This document shows positions 16,555 through 25,929 of a DNA stretch of 64,000 nucleotides, piece by piece. Source of the DNA: Vibrio galatheae (GTDB taxonomy: Bacteria; Pseudomonadota; Gammaproteobacteria; Enterobacterales; Vibrionaceae); assembly GCF_000967545.1 (NCBI RefSeq), contig NZ_JXXV01000005.1, forward strand, positions 91,851 through 155,850, given 5' to 3'. The stretch's first letter is position 1, and the number at the start of each line of letters is the position of its first letter. The notes under the pieces are model-generated. The model saw nothing but the letters and a program-made list of their open reading frames with translations. It had not been told where the DNA came from and did not search any database. The translations under genes and the position numbers were made by a program.

Positions 16555-19500
16555 ATGGCAGTAACGTCAATGGTCACTTCGCTTGATACGATGACTTTTC
16601 CTTTGCATGGTGCGCGATTGATAGAAGCATCGGCAGGTACAGGGAAAACCTTCACCATTGCTGGTTTGTATCTTAGGTTGCTGCTAGGACATGGTAGCTC
16701 CGAGACCAAGCATCAGAAGCCATTAACGGTCGATCAAATCTTAGTTGTGACCTTTACCGAAGCCGCAACGGCTGAGCTACGTGACCGAATTCGTGCCCGA
16801 ATCCATGCTGCGCGTCTTGCGTTTGCCCGAGGTAACAGCAGCGATCCTGTGATTGCTCCGCTACTTGAGCAAGTTGACGATCACAAACAAGCGGCGGAGA
16901 TACTTCTGCAAGCAGAAAGACAGATGGATGAGGCGGCTGTTTATACCATCCACGGCTTTTGCCAACGTATGCTAACCCAAAATGCGTTTGAATCTGGTAG
17001 CCGGTTCAATAATGAATTTGTCACTGACGAAAGCCACCTTAAAGCACAAATCGTCGCAGACTACTGGCGACGTAACTTCTATCCATTGCCGATCAACTTA
17101 GCAGGTGAAGTGCGCCGAATCTGGAATGCGCCGTCGGACTTGCTTAAATATATCGCCAATTATCTTACTGGAGCGCCAGTGAGCCTTTCGGTTGAGGCGA
17201 TGAGCGGGAGTCTTGCGGATCTGCATCAGGACAATCTAAAGCGTATTGATCAACTCAAACAGCTGTGGCGCGAACATCAACAAGACTTGTTTGCCGTTAT
17301 CAATGACTCCGATGTGAATAAACGCAGTTACAGCAAAAAATCGCTGCCTACTTGGCTTGCTGCCGTCAATGCATGGTCTGAAGTAGAGACAACAGGTTAT
17401 GACTTTCCCGACCAACTGGAAAAGTTTGCTCAGAGCACGCTAATTGAAAAAACGCCTAAGGGCAGCGCGCCGCAACATCTTGTTTTCGAAGCGATTGACA
17501 CCTTCTTCGCGACACCAATTAGCCTTAAAGCGCCGATTCTCGCCCATGCTATTCAACATTGTCGCGCGATGTTAGCCAACGCCAAGCAACAAAAGCAGTG
17601 GCTCTCTTTTGATGACTTACTGACCAATCTTTCTGCGGCAATGGACCAAGATGAGTCGCAGCTGCTTGCAGAGCGAATTCGTTCGCTCTATCCCGTTGCC
17701 ATGATTGATGAGTTCCAAGATACCGATCCTCTTCAGTACAGTATTTTCAGTCGTATTTATCTTGCCAGTCCGGAGTGCGGTCTGTTTATGATCGGCGACC
17801 CGAAGCAGGCGATTTACGGCTTCCGTGGCGCAGATATCTTTACCTACATTAAAGCGCGTAAGCAGGTTTGCTCCCACTTCACTCTTGGAACGAACTGGCG
17901 TTCAAGCGCCGATATGGTCAGTGCAGTGAACCAGATTTTCAAACTGCCAGCCAGCCCGTTTATTTATGATCAAGACATCCCATTTTTGCCGGTCGACTCG
18001 AGTCCAAGAGCCGAACAACGCATTTGGACTATCGGTGGTCAGAAGCAACCGGCGCTGACTTATTGGTTGCAAGAAGCAGAAGATAAGCCGCTACCCAAAG
18101 GGGAATATCTTGCTGCGATGGCTCAAGCAACGGCGAATCAAATCCAGACGATATTGACCGCAGCACAAAACGAAAACGCTTATTTTTACAACGGCAACGA
18201 TGAGCATTCGATCGAGGCTGGCAATATTGCGGTACTGGTTCGAACAGGTAATGAAGGACGCATGATTAAAGAGGCGCTGGCGAAGCAAGGTATTGCCAGT
18301 GTTTATCTATCTAACCGCGATAGCGTGTTTACCTCCTCGGTAGCACAAGACATTCAACGACTTCTGCAAGCGGTGTTAACACCGGAAAATGATCGCGCGC
18401 TAAGAGCGAGCTTAGCATCCGAGATGTTTGCTTTAGATGCAGGCAGCCTAGATAAACTCAACAACGACGAGAGCGAATGGGAAAGCGTCATAAATGAGTT
18501 TAAAGAGTATCGAAAACTTTGGACTCAACGTGGTGTGCTGCCTATGCTGCGCAGTGTGTTTAGCAAACGTCATGTTGCAGAACGTCTGCTCGAAGAAGAG
18601 GCAGGAGAGCGTACTCTTACCGACCTGATGCACATAGGGGAATTGCTTCAGCAAGCCAGTCAGGAGTTAGATAGTGATCACGGGTTATTGCGCTGGCTGG
18701 CTCAAGCGATCAGCGATGCGCAAAACGGCCTTGGCGGGAATGACGATCAAATCCAGCGGCTAGAGTCTGAACGTAACTTGGTGCAAATTGTCACTATCCA
18801 TAAATCGAAAGGTCTTGAATATGATCTGGTGTTTCTGCCTTTTGTGATGACATCGCGCGAAGCCAGTGAAGCCAAGTATTATGACGAGCAGCAAGACAAA
18901 ACCATCTTAGACATTACTCGCCAAGATGACGCATTGGCTCAGGCTGACAAAGAGCGCTTGGCAGAAGACTTACGTCTGATTTATGTTGCGCTCACTCGAG
19001 CGGTTTACGGCTGTTTTATTGGCGCAGCGCCACTGAGAAATGGCCGCTCAAGCAAAGAACCGACAGGTGCCCACCGCAGTGCAATGGGGTACTTACTCCA
19101 AGACGGTCAAGAGGGCGGTATTCAAGACCTGACTCTAGCAATCCAAAAGCAGGTCGCTGGGTTGGAGTGCGTTGCACTTACCGGTCTCCCTGATCAACAT
19201 GAGACGGTGTTTGTGGCGCAAAGCGATCAACAGAAGTCATTAACTGCCAGCGAATTAAGCCATGAAATCGATCGTGATTGGCGCATTACCAGCTACTCTG
19301 GCTTGGTTAAGCAAGGCTCACACCACGCGAACGATGCATTCACGGACTTGATGCACCTAGATATTGACTCTTCGGATGAACATGATGATGAGGATATCAG
19401 TGAACCAGAAGCCTCGATCTTCACCTTTCCGCGCGGTGCAAGGCCGGGCACCTTCCTGCACACTCTGTTCGAAGAGGTGGAATTTACCCAGCCAAGCACC

Positions 19501-20172
19501 AGCGACAGCAATACTGAGATTATCGTCCACTTGTTGGAAAGTGAGCAGCTTGACGCCAGTTGGTTACCCATTCTGCAGCAGCTCATTGATACGGTATTAG
19601 ACACACCACTCGATGGTAAATCTCTGCGTCTTAATCAGAAAGGGCCCGAGCAAAGATTGGTCGAGATGGAGTTTCTATTGCCGATTGAAGTCTTGTCAGC
19701 ACCCGCGTTAAACCGAGTGATACAGCGCCATGATCCACTGTCGGCTAAAGCGGGTGATCTCGGTTTTTATCCCGTTCAGGGTATGCTGAAAGGCTTTATC
19801 GATTTAGTGTTTGAGCATCAAGGCAAATATTATGTGCTCGATTGGAAGTCCAATCATCTCGGTGATCATGTCGATTTCTATCATGGTGAGGCACTGAAAT
19901 CAGCCATGGCCGATCACCGCTATGATCTCCAATATCAAATTTATGCCCTAGCGCTGCACCGTTTCCTGCGCAGTCGATTAGCCAATTACGACTATGATCA
20001 GCACTTTGGTGGGGTCTACTACTTATTTTTACGCGGGATGGATGGCAAGAGCGGCAATGGTATTTTTTCTGCCAAGCCGACGCTGGAGTTTCTGAGTGAT
20101 ATGGACAAACTGATAGACGGACAAAGCCTTGATAGCAAGACCAATAACGCCGGTCAGATGGAGTTACTCTAA
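16555..20172 (+). CDS. recB: Exodeoxyribonuclease V beta subunit
   Basis: A 1,205-residue RecB (E. coli 1,180), the 3'-5' helicase and nuclease subunit of RecBCD. Helicase motif I is ASAGTGKTFTIAGLYLRL (about residues 26-43), motif II has IDEFQDTDPLQ, and motif IV to VI follow, including HKSKGLEYDLVFLPF and EDLRLIYVALTRA. The C-terminal nuclease domain has the catalytic stretch YYVLDWKSNHLG, the RecB-nuclease hallmark. I use the ATG at 16555, preceded by AAAAGGG; a TTG at 16531 would add eight residues without family support. recD starts two bases after its stop, so the two are co-translated. Confidence 0.97.
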   Translation: MAVTSMVTSLDTMTFPLHGARLIEASAGTGKTFTIAGLYLRLLLGHGSSETKHQKPLTVDQILVVTFTEAATAELRDRIRARIHAARLAFARGNSSDPVIAPLLEQVDDHKQAAEILLQAERQMDEAAVYTIHGFCQRMLTQNAFESGSRFNNEFVTDESHLKAQIVADYWRRNFYPLPINLAGEVRRIWNAPSDLLKYIANYLTGAPVSLSVEAMSGSLADLHQDNLKRIDQLKQLWREHQQDLFAVINDSDVNKRSYSKKSLPTWLAAVNAWSEVETTGYDFPDQLEKFAQSTLIEKTPKGSAPQHLVFEAIDTFFATPISLKAPILAHAIQHCRAMLANAKQQKQWLSFDDLLTNLSAAMDQDESQLLAERIRSLYPVAMIDEFQDTDPLQYSIFSRIYLASPECGLFMIGDPKQAIYGFRGADIFTYIKARKQVCSHFTLGTNWRSSADMVSAVNQIFKLPASPFIYDQDIPFLPVDSSPRAEQRIWTIGGQKQPALTYWLQEAEDKPLPKGEYLAAMAQATANQIQTILTAAQNENAYFYNGNDEHSIEAGNIAVLVRTGNEGRMIKEALAKQGIASVYLSNRDSVFTSSVAQDIQRLLQAVLTPENDRALRASLASEMFALDAGSLDKLNNDESEWESVINEFKEYRKLWTQRGVLPMLRSVFSKRHVAERLLEEEAGERTLTDLMHIGELLQQASQELDSDHGLLRWLAQAISDAQNGLGGNDDQIQRLESERNLVQIVTIHKSKGLEYDLVFLPFVMTSREASEAKYYDEQQDKTILDITRQDDALAQADKERLAEDLRLIYVALTRAVYGCFIGAAPLRNGRSSKEPTGAHRSAMGYLLQDGQEGGIQDLTLAIQKQVAGLECVALTGLPDQHETVFVAQSDQQKSLTASELSHEIDRDWRITSYSGLVKQGSHHANDAFTDLMHLDIDSSDEHDDEDISEPEASIFTFPRGARPGTFLHTLFEEVEFTQPSTSDSNTEIIVHLLESEQLDASWLPILQQLIDTVLDTPLDGKSLRLNQKGPEQRLVEMEFLLPIEVLSAPALNRVIQRHDPLSAKAGDLGFYPVQGMLKGFIDLVFEHQGKYYVLDWKSNHLGDHVDFYHGEALKSAMADHRYDLQYQIYALALHRFLRSRLANYDYDQHFGGVYYLFLRGMDGKSGNGIFSAKPTLEFLSDMDKLIDGQSLDSKTNNAGQMELL

Positions 20173-20174
20173 CG

Positions 20175-22286
20175 ATGACAAACCTTATTTCTACGCTTAA
20201 ACAACTGGCCAACAAAGGTAACATCAGACAACTGGACTACCAATTTGCGCGCTTTATCGCCACCCAATCACAAGATGAGCAGTTAGCCTTTATTGCGGGG
20301 GTTGCCAGTCATGAGTTGGGTAAGGGCCATATCTGCCTGCCGCTGTTTGACGCGCAAGGGCAAGCGGTCGATCTTGCGGCTAAGTTGGGCTTGTTTGGTG
20401 AATCGGCGCTAGCGCTCAACCAAGCCCTGCTGGGTGTAGATTGGGCAGCCTTGCTAAATCGCTCTGCTTTCGTCGGCTGCGGAGAGCAAGCTTTACCGCT
20501 GGTTTTTGATGGCGAAAGAGTCTATTTGCAGCGTTATTGGCACTATGAAGAAACCCTTGCGCAGCGTTTAAATAGTTTTGGGTCACCCATGATCCTAAAG
20601 CTTGATGAAGTAGAGAAACTTGCTCATCTTCTGGATCATCTCTTTGCGCGCAATTATCGTTATCTGTTTGAAGATATTGAAAAATCTAGGCAGTCTGGTG
20701 AATCAACACCTGTCCTGCGTCAGCGTATGGTTTGTGACCATCTTGACGTGGTCGCAGAGCAAAATTTGGATTGGCCTACCATAGACCAAAAGCTATTGGA
20801 CGCGAAGAGTATTCAGCAGCTAACCGTGTTAGATGAGCTGGTTCCGTTAGCGGCTTGCGTGAACTGGCAAAAGGTTGCTGCGGCGGTCGCATTGACGAAA
20901 CGCTTTGCCGTGATCTCCGGCGGCCCTGGTACAGGTAAAACGACCACAGTGACCAAATTACTCGCCGCCTTGATTGAACAAGCAAGTCATCTAGGTCAGC
21001 AGCCGACGATCAAGTTAGTGGCACCAACAGGAAAAGCTGCTGCCCGATTGACCGAATCAATTGGTAAAGCGGTGGCGGAATTGCCAGTGGAGCCTGAACT
21101 AAAACAGGCGATTCCTACCGATGCCAGCACGCTGCACCGTTTGCTCGGTGCAATCCCCGATAGTGCCGAATTTCGCCACAATCAGGATAATCCGCTGCAT
21201 TTGGATATCTTGGTTGTTGATGAAGCTTCGATGGTCGATTTGCCCATGATGTACAAATTGATCGATGCTCTGCCTGGCCACGCTCGGTTGATTCTACTGG
21301 GTGACAAAGACCAGTTGGCCTCTGTCGAAGCAGGAGCTGTGCTGGGGGACATCTGCTCGTTTAGCCAATTTGGTTTCAGCCACGGGCAAGCAACGCAAAT
21401 TGCCCGTCTGACAGGTTTCGATACCCTCGCGTATGGCGCCAATACCCAAGCTACGATCGCCGATAGTTTGTGTATGCTGAAAAAAAGTTATCGTTTTGAC
21501 GCACGATCAGGGATCGGTCAGCTTGCTCAAGCGGTGAATTCAGGTTCGGGGCCAAAGGTCGACTGGGTATGGCAGCAAGACTTCACGGATATAGCTAAGT
21601 TTCCTATCGGTAGTCAGCATTACAACCAGCTTATTCAAACCTTAGTGGCAGAATATAGTCACTACCTGAAACGGATTAATGTCGAGATGTTGGACTCGGC
21701 AACAGAAAAGCCTGAAACCCTGTCTCAGCGAGCTAAAGCGGTACTCGAGCTATTTGCACGTTGCCGTTTATTGTGCGCGATACGTGAAGGTGATTTTGGT
21801 GTTAGCGGGCTCAATCAACGTATCGAACGTGCCTTGGCGGCGCGTAAGTTGATCCAAACTCAAGATGAACTGTGGTATCACGGCCGACCGGTAATGGTGA
21901 CGAGAAACGATCACGGATTAGGTCTCTACAACGGAGATATCGGAATTTGCATGCTTGAACACTCAGGGCAACAGGCGCGGTTAAAAGTCTTTTTTGAGTT
22001 GCCTGATGGTAGTGTTAAATCGGTTTTGCCTAGTCGCGTTCCCGAACATGAAACCGCCTATGCGATGACCATACATAAATCTCAGGGCAGCGAGTTTGAA
22101 CATACACTGATGATTTTGCCAGCCGATTTTACACCGATACTGACTCGCGAGTTGATCTACACCGGAATTACACGGGCGAAAAAGAGGCTAAGCCTGTTTG
22201 CTGATGACGGAGTAATCAAGCGGGGAATTAAAGTTAAAACGGAGCGGGCGAGTGGTTTAGTGCCAAGACTTCAAAGTAAAGGTTAA
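20175..22286 (+). CDS. recD: Exodeoxyribonuclease V alpha subunit
   Basis: A 703-residue RecD, the 5'-3' helicase of RecBCD and the subunit that restrains RecA loading before Chi. Walker A is GGPGTGKTTTVTKLLAAL (about residues 249-266), motif II is LVVDEASMVDLPMM, and the C-terminal motif is AMTIHKSQGSEFEHTLM. It is longer than E. coli RecD (608 residues), mostly by insertions in the middle and near residues 410-520. It begins two bases after recB, with no separate promoter. No terminator is visible between its end and the convergent small gene. Confidence 0.96.
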   Translation: MTNLISTLKQLANKGNIRQLDYQFARFIATQSQDEQLAFIAGVASHELGKGHICLPLFDAQGQAVDLAAKLGLFGESALALNQALLGVDWAALLNRSAFVGCGEQALPLVFDGERVYLQRYWHYEETLAQRLNSFGSPMILKLDEVEKLAHLLDHLFARNYRYLFEDIEKSRQSGESTPVLRQRMVCDHLDVVAEQNLDWPTIDQKLLDAKSIQQLTVLDELVPLAACVNWQKVAAAVALTKRFAVISGGPGTGKTTTVTKLLAALIEQASHLGQQPTIKLVAPTGKAAARLTESIGKAVAELPVEPELKQAIPTDASTLHRLLGAIPDSAEFRHNQDNPLHLDILVVDEASMVDLPMMYKLIDALPGHARLILLGDKDQLASVEAGAVLGDICSFSQFGFSHGQATQIARLTGFDTLAYGANTQATIADSLCMLKKSYRFDARSGIGQLAQAVNSGSGPKVDWVWQQDFTDIAKFPIGSQHYNQLIQTLVAEYSHYLKRINVEMLDSATEKPETLSQRAKAVLELFARCRLLCAIREGDFGVSGLNQRIERALAARKLIQTQDELWYHGRPVMVTRNDHGLGLYNGDIGICMLEHSGQQARLKVFFELPDGSVKSVLPSRVPEHETAYAMTIHKSQGSEFEHTLMILPADFTPILTRELIYTGITRAKKRLSLFADDGVIKRGIKVKTERASGLVPRLQSKG

Positions 22287-22312
22287 CCTTCCTTGGCCAA
22301 CCTATAGCATCA

Positions 22313-22492
22313 TTACAACAGCGCTTTAGAAAAAGAGATGCTGCGAATGCGGTATTTTTTTTGGTAGTTCAGGATGAATGCTTTTAAGCCTTCTGTCACT
22401 GGGAAGACACAGTGAACATCGAGATCTTCGAGGAGTTCATTGTCTGCCATATCCCAAAAACTCTGCACAGAGTTACAGATAATTTTCTTCAT
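22313..22492 (-). CDS. Small hypothetical protein, 59 residues
   Basis: A short frame starting MKKIICNSVQSFWDMADNE and ending in a basic, serine-rich tail (KKYRIRSISFSKALL). No signal peptide, membrane segment or motif is seen. The ribosome-binding site is weak, with only a GAG about 12 bases upstream of the ATG. It lies downstream of argA on the same strand and convergent with recD. The composition looks protein-like and the ATG-to-stop frame is clean, but I do not recognise a family. It could be a chance frame. Confidence 0.45.
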   Translation of the reverse strand: MKKIICNSVQSFWDMADNELLEDLDVHCVFPVTEGLKAFILNYQKKYRIRSISFSKALL

Positions 22493-22586
22493 CAATAGTT
22501 TGCTCGTTAGTGACGTAGTGAGTAACCTTAAGCAATCCTTGCGGCTCAACTTATAACCACTAAAGTTGAGAAGTAATCCTATTCAG

Positions 22587-22608
22587 CTCCCCACATGAAT
22601 GTGGGGAG
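22587..22608. repeat. Strong perfect hairpin without T-tract, downstream of argA
   Basis: CTCCCCACA and TGTGGGGAG form nine perfect GC-rich pairs around a TGAA tetraloop. Neither strand has a following T run, so it is not a standard intrinsic terminator. It lies about 90 bp downstream of the argA stop and 95 bp upstream of the small gene on the same strand. It may be an RNA processing or stability element or a protein site. Confidence 0.6.
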
Positions 22609-22631
22609 GCGAAATATTAACCAAATTAAAT

Positions 22632-22656
22632 CATGAAATAAAGCTAATATTTCATG
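22632..22656 (-). terminator. AT-rich inverted repeat after argA, possible terminator
   Basis: CATGAAATA and TATTTCATG form nine perfect pairs around a seven-base loop, 43 bases beyond the argA stop. The stem is AT-rich and the trailing sequence on the minus strand (ATTTAATTTGG) is only partly T-rich, so efficiency is doubtful. Confidence 0.4.
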
Positions 22657-22698
22657 TAATAAAAAGCAATAGGTCTTATTTATGAGAGTTATGCTTGA

Positions 22699-24048
22699 TT
22701 ACAGATTGATCGACAATATCTTTGATTTACGTTGATAGTTGTATAAATTTTGTTTCTGCGACGGCAGAAAATCGACACTCATTTCATGAAAACCTTGCTC
22801 TCTAAACCAGTGCAGACTGTGAGTGGTTAAGACGAATATCTTCTCGATTCCCTGAGCCTTAGATTGCAGCCGCATATGGTTAAGTAACAACAAGCCACGG
22901 TTACCATCACGATATTCAGGATGAATCGCAACGCATGCCATTTCTGCCATCTTCTCTTCAGGATAAGGATAGAGCGCAGCGCAGCCGATAATCAAACCAT
23001 CCTTCTCAATGATGGTGAACTGATGCAGCTCTTGTTCCAGTTGCTCACGAGAACGCCTTACTAAAATGCCTTGTTCTTCCAGCGGTTGAATTAAATCCAA
23101 GATCCCGCCGATATCATCGATATCCGCAACGCGCACTTGTTCAGCACTCGCCTGTACGACTTGAGTACCAATACCATCTAAAGAGAACAATTCTTGAATC
23201 AAGGCACCATCGACTTTGTAGCTGACCAAGTGGCTGCGAGGAACGCCTGCTCGGCATGCGGCGGTGGCCGCGCGCAAGAAACGCAATGTCCCTGAAGAGT
23301 TATCGCAGCCTTCTACTCGATCATTCTCTAAGCGCGACAAGATTCGTTCTGCATCTTTAGGGAAGAGTTCGGCGACAACATCGCCATTTTCATTGATGAT
23401 CCCTTGCTCTGAACAAAATCCAATCAGTTTATCGGCATTGAGTTTAATCGCGACTTGGGTTGCTACCTCTTCTGATAGAAGGTTAAACGACTCCCCAGTG
23501 ACGGAACTGGCGATGGGGCCGAGTAAAACAATCGAACCTTGAGCGAGCATTCGGTTGATACCCTCGGCATCGATGCGGCGAATCTTGCCACTATGGCAAT
23601 AGTCAATGCCATCATCGACGCCAAGTGGTTGGGAGGTAATAAAGTTGCCACTGACAACATTAAGCTGAGTGCCCGCCATTGGGGTATTGCTGAGACTCAT
23701 TGAAAGTTGTGCTGTGATGGTTAACTGCAGTTGTCCTGCTGCTTGCATGACGTAATTAAGTGAGGTTTCATCTGTTACACGAACGCCTTTGTGGTAGGGC
23801 GTCTGATATTGGTTTTGTTCTAGCAATTGGTTTATTTGTGGCCTTGCACCATGGACAAGAACAATTTTGACGCCAAGACTATGCAGCAATGCTAGATCAC
23901 TGATAATATTTGAAAAATTTCCGTCAGCCACCGCCTCTCCGCCGAGCATGATAACCATGGTTTTATCTCGGTGGGCATTAACGTAGGGCGCGGACTGTCT
24001 AAACCCTTTGACGAGAGCAGTGCTTCTAAGCTTCACAATATCTACCAT
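22699..24048 (-). CDS. argA: N-acetylglutamate synthase
   Basis: A 449-residue ArgA (E. coli 443). It makes N-acetylglutamate from glutamate and acetyl-CoA, the first step of arginine synthesis. The N-terminal amino-acid-kinase fold (about 20-290) contains [19 protein letters not shown] and [16 protein letters not shown] and binds arginine as feedback inhibitor. The C-terminal GNAT domain (about 295-440) has the acetyl-CoA loop [17 protein letters not shown]. The ATG at 24048 has no Shine-Dalgarno sequence, and the upstream ARG box begins two bases away. A GTG at 24036 ([12 protein letters not shown]) fits E. coli ArgA almost as well. Tandem ARG boxes indicate ArgR repression. Confidence 0.95.
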   Translation of the reverse strand: MVDIVKLRSTALVKGFRQSAPYVNAHRDKTMVIMLGGEAVADGNFSNIISDLALLHSLGVKIVLVHGARPQINQLLEQNQYQTPYHKGVRVTDETSLNYVMQAAGQLQLTITAQLSMSLSNTPMAGTQLNVVSGNFITSQPLGVDDGIDYCHSGKIRRIDAEGINRMLAQGSIVLLGPIASSVTGESFNLLSEEVATQVAIKLNADKLIGFCSEQGIINENGDVVAELFPKDAERILSRLENDRVEGCDNSSGTLRFLRAATAACRAGVPRSHLVSYKVDGALIQELFSLDGIGTQVVQASAEQVRVADIDDIGGILDLIQPLEEQGILVRRSREQLEQELHQFTIIEKDGLIIGCAALYPYPEEKMAEMACVAIHPEYRDGNRGLLLLNHMRLQSKAQGIEKIFVLTTHSLHWFREQGFHEMSVDFLPSQKQNLYNYQRKSKILSINL

Positions 24049-24050
24049 TA

Positions 24051-24089
24051 AATGAATTTATATACATTAATATTGCAATTTTATTCTTG
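24051..24089 (-). promoter_or_regulatory. Tandem ARG boxes (ArgR operator) of argA
   Basis: The 18-bp box at 24051-24068 matches the consensus WNTGAATWWWWATTCANW at 17 of 18 positions. A second, weaker box (about 14 of 18) lies at 24072-24089. They are separated by exactly 3 bp, the arrangement bound by the ArgR hexamer. A TATAAA sequence inside the first box could be the -10 element; that would put transcription start almost at the ATG. Confidence 0.75.
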
Positions 24090-24251
24090 GTCAGCAAGCG
24101 TTTTTTTCATGCGCTTAGCCTGGGTGTTCTCGGGGAACAGATTGGGCCGAGAGCGGCTTTAGCAATCAAAATGAGAATTTTCGTCAGCTCTGCTAGTGAT
24201 GGAATTCGCAGTAATGAAATTTTTGGTTAACACTTAAGCTAGAAGAACAGT

Positions 24252-24653
24252 GTGACATTGATGAGAACGAACATGAATGGTGCAGGCAGCAAGAAAAAGT
24301 TTGTAGAACGAGCCATCGTCGTCGGCGCACTCTGCGCTGCCGTTGCTGCGATTCTTATGGCGAGTAGCTTGTATCAGTTTTATCTGGATAAAGTCTATCC
24401 AAAATCAAAGATTTACGGCACATGGGTCGAGCAGAACGTCGCCTCGTACGCCGCCGAGGAATTTGTCCTTAGTGCACGGGGGGTGGCAATCAATGGTGGC
24501 ATTGTTGATACTCAATACAGTTGGGATGGCGCCCATCTTGAGTATCAAATGGGGGATAAAGTGCGTAAGTTCAAAGTGCTCAATGAAGAACTGACAGAGT
24601 TACAACTCGTCTCTGAGCCTAATTATCAACCCGTCTACCATTTGTCAGAATAA
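24252..24653 (+). CDS. DUF2850 membrane-anchored protein
   Basis: A 133-residue protein with one N-terminal membrane segment (about residues 20-43, VVGALCAAVAAILMASSLYQF) and a small soluble domain with YGTWVEQNVASYAAEEF and VNVA-like strands, predicted periplasmic. It matches, by recollection, DUF2850, a family found mainly in vibrios with no known function. Starts at GTG 24252, ATG 24261 and ATG 24273 are all possible; no ribosome-binding site settles it. It sits between argA and mltA, reading with mltA, and a role at the cell envelope is the most that can be guessed. Confidence 0.7.
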   Translation: MTLMRTNMNGAGSKKKFVERAIVVGALCAAVAAILMASSLYQFYLDKVYPKSKIYGTWVEQNVASYAAEEFVLSARGVAINGGIVDTQYSWDGAHLEYQMGDKVRKFKVLNEELTELQLVSEPNYQPVYHLSE

Positions 24654-24743
24654 ATCAAAAATAACATCCATTAACAACGACTCGATTGCGAATTCCGGGC
24701 AAGTTTGTCATGCTCTCTGCAACGCTTGAAAGGGATAAAATCA

Positions 24744-25847
24744 GTGCTCAAAAAATATCTTCCACTCGCCGCCGTCAGTTTGCTGTTTGGTTGTGCTCAA
24801 CCCACCGATCGTGCCCAGCAATATGTTGATGATGAATTTACTTCCATTTTGAATAAATCTGCAGTCGTTGAATCCAGTAAGCCGCGCGACTTTACTGAGT
24901 TTCATCGTCAAGCAGAGCAAGTGGTGATTAACTCCCCGTCAATGGCAAAAATCTACCAGCCGCTCTATGACTCGTTGAATGAATGGGTTCTACAAAGTGG
25001 CGAACCTACCGAGCTAGCTAGCTTTGGCATTCAGGCCGCTCAACTGGGAGGTGGAGATAAACAAGGTAACGTTCTGTTTACGGGCTATTTCTCTCCGGTA
25101 ATGGAACTGCGTCATCAAGCGAATGAAATCTTCAAATATCCTGTCTACGCCAAACCCGAATGTGAAAGTGACTGTCCGACTCGTGCTCAAATCTACGACG
25201 GTGCGCTAGAGGGTTTAGGTTTAGAGTTGGGTTATGCAGCTAACATGATCGATCCATTTTTAATGGAGGTACAGGGCAGCGGTTTTGTTCATTTCGAAGA
25301 TGATGACACTTTAGAATACTTCGCCTATGGCGGAAAAAATAACAAAGCTTACGTGAGCATTGGTCGTGTATTGATTGAGCGCGATCTCGTGCCCCGCGAA
25401 AAGATGTCGATGAAGGCAATTAAAGAGTGGGTGCTCAATAATGATGAAGCGACGGTTCGTGAGTTGTTAGAACAGAATCCATCATTTGTGTTCTTTGAAC
25501 CTCGCGCCGATGCACCAGTAACCGGATCAGCCGGTATTCCATTATTGGCAATGGCTTCAGTGGCTGGCGATCGCTCCATCTTCCCCATGGGAACGCCTAT
25601 TTTAGCGGAAGTGCCGCTGCTTAATCCGGATGGTTCATGGAGCGGGGCGCACCAACTACGCTTATTAATCGTGCTAGATACGGGGGGAGCGGTGAAACAA
25701 AATCACCTCGACCTATATCACGGCATGGGGCCGCGTGCAGGTACGGAAGCGGGTCACTACAAGCATTTTGGCCGAGTGTGGAAGTTAGGCCTAGAAGGCA
25801 GCGCCACACAAGCCCCTTGGGCACTGCCGCCAGAAAAGCTACAATAG
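24744..25847 (+). CDS. mltA: Membrane-bound lytic murein transglycosylase A
   Basis: A 367-residue MltA lipoprotein (E. coli 365). It cleaves peptidoglycan between MurNAc and GlcNAc, forming 1,6-anhydro ends. The lipobox LLFGC gives lipidated Cys17, and residues +2/+3 (AQ) fit outer-membrane sorting. The 3D domain is near the C-terminus, including the stretch LIVLDTGGAVKQNHLDLYHG with catalytic Asp candidates. Motifs GYFSPVMELR and MEVQGSG are typical. I use the GTG at 24744 with AAGGGA eight bases upstream; the frame extends back to a TTG at 24705 that would spoil the signal peptide. Confidence 0.95.
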   Translation: MLKKYLPLAAVSLLFGCAQPTDRAQQYVDDEFTSILNKSAVVESSKPRDFTEFHRQAEQVVINSPSMAKIYQPLYDSLNEWVLQSGEPTELASFGIQAAQLGGGDKQGNVLFTGYFSPVMELRHQANEIFKYPVYAKPECESDCPTRAQIYDGALEGLGLELGYAANMIDPFLMEVQGSGFVHFEDDDTLEYFAYGGKNNKAYVSIGRVLIERDLVPREKMSMKAIKEWVLNNDEATVRELLEQNPSFVFFEPRADAPVTGSAGIPLLAMASVAGDRSIFPMGTPILAEVPLLNPDGSWSGAHQLRLLIVLDTGGAVKQNHLDLYHGMGPRAGTEAGHYKHFGRVWKLGLEGSATQAPWALPPEKLQ

Positions 25848-25877
25848 TCGCTTCAGCTGCATCTAGACTTTTTACTT

Positions 25878-25909
25878 AAGAGTGCGTATAAATCGCACTC
25901 TTTATTTTT
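25878..25909 (+). terminator. Rho-independent terminator after mltA
   Basis: AAGAGTGCG and CGCACTCTT form nine perfect pairs around a seven-base loop, followed by TATTTTTG. It lies 30 bases after the mltA stop and ends 20 bases before the tcdA ATG, so tcdA would need its own promoter or readthrough. Confidence 0.85.
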
Positions 25910-25929
25910 GCACCAAGCGGACAATCAAT

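Noticed and set aside
22587..22608. CRISPR repeat or insertion-sequence end at the TGAA hairpin
   Set aside because: There is only one copy in the window, with no spacers, no transposase and no target duplication.
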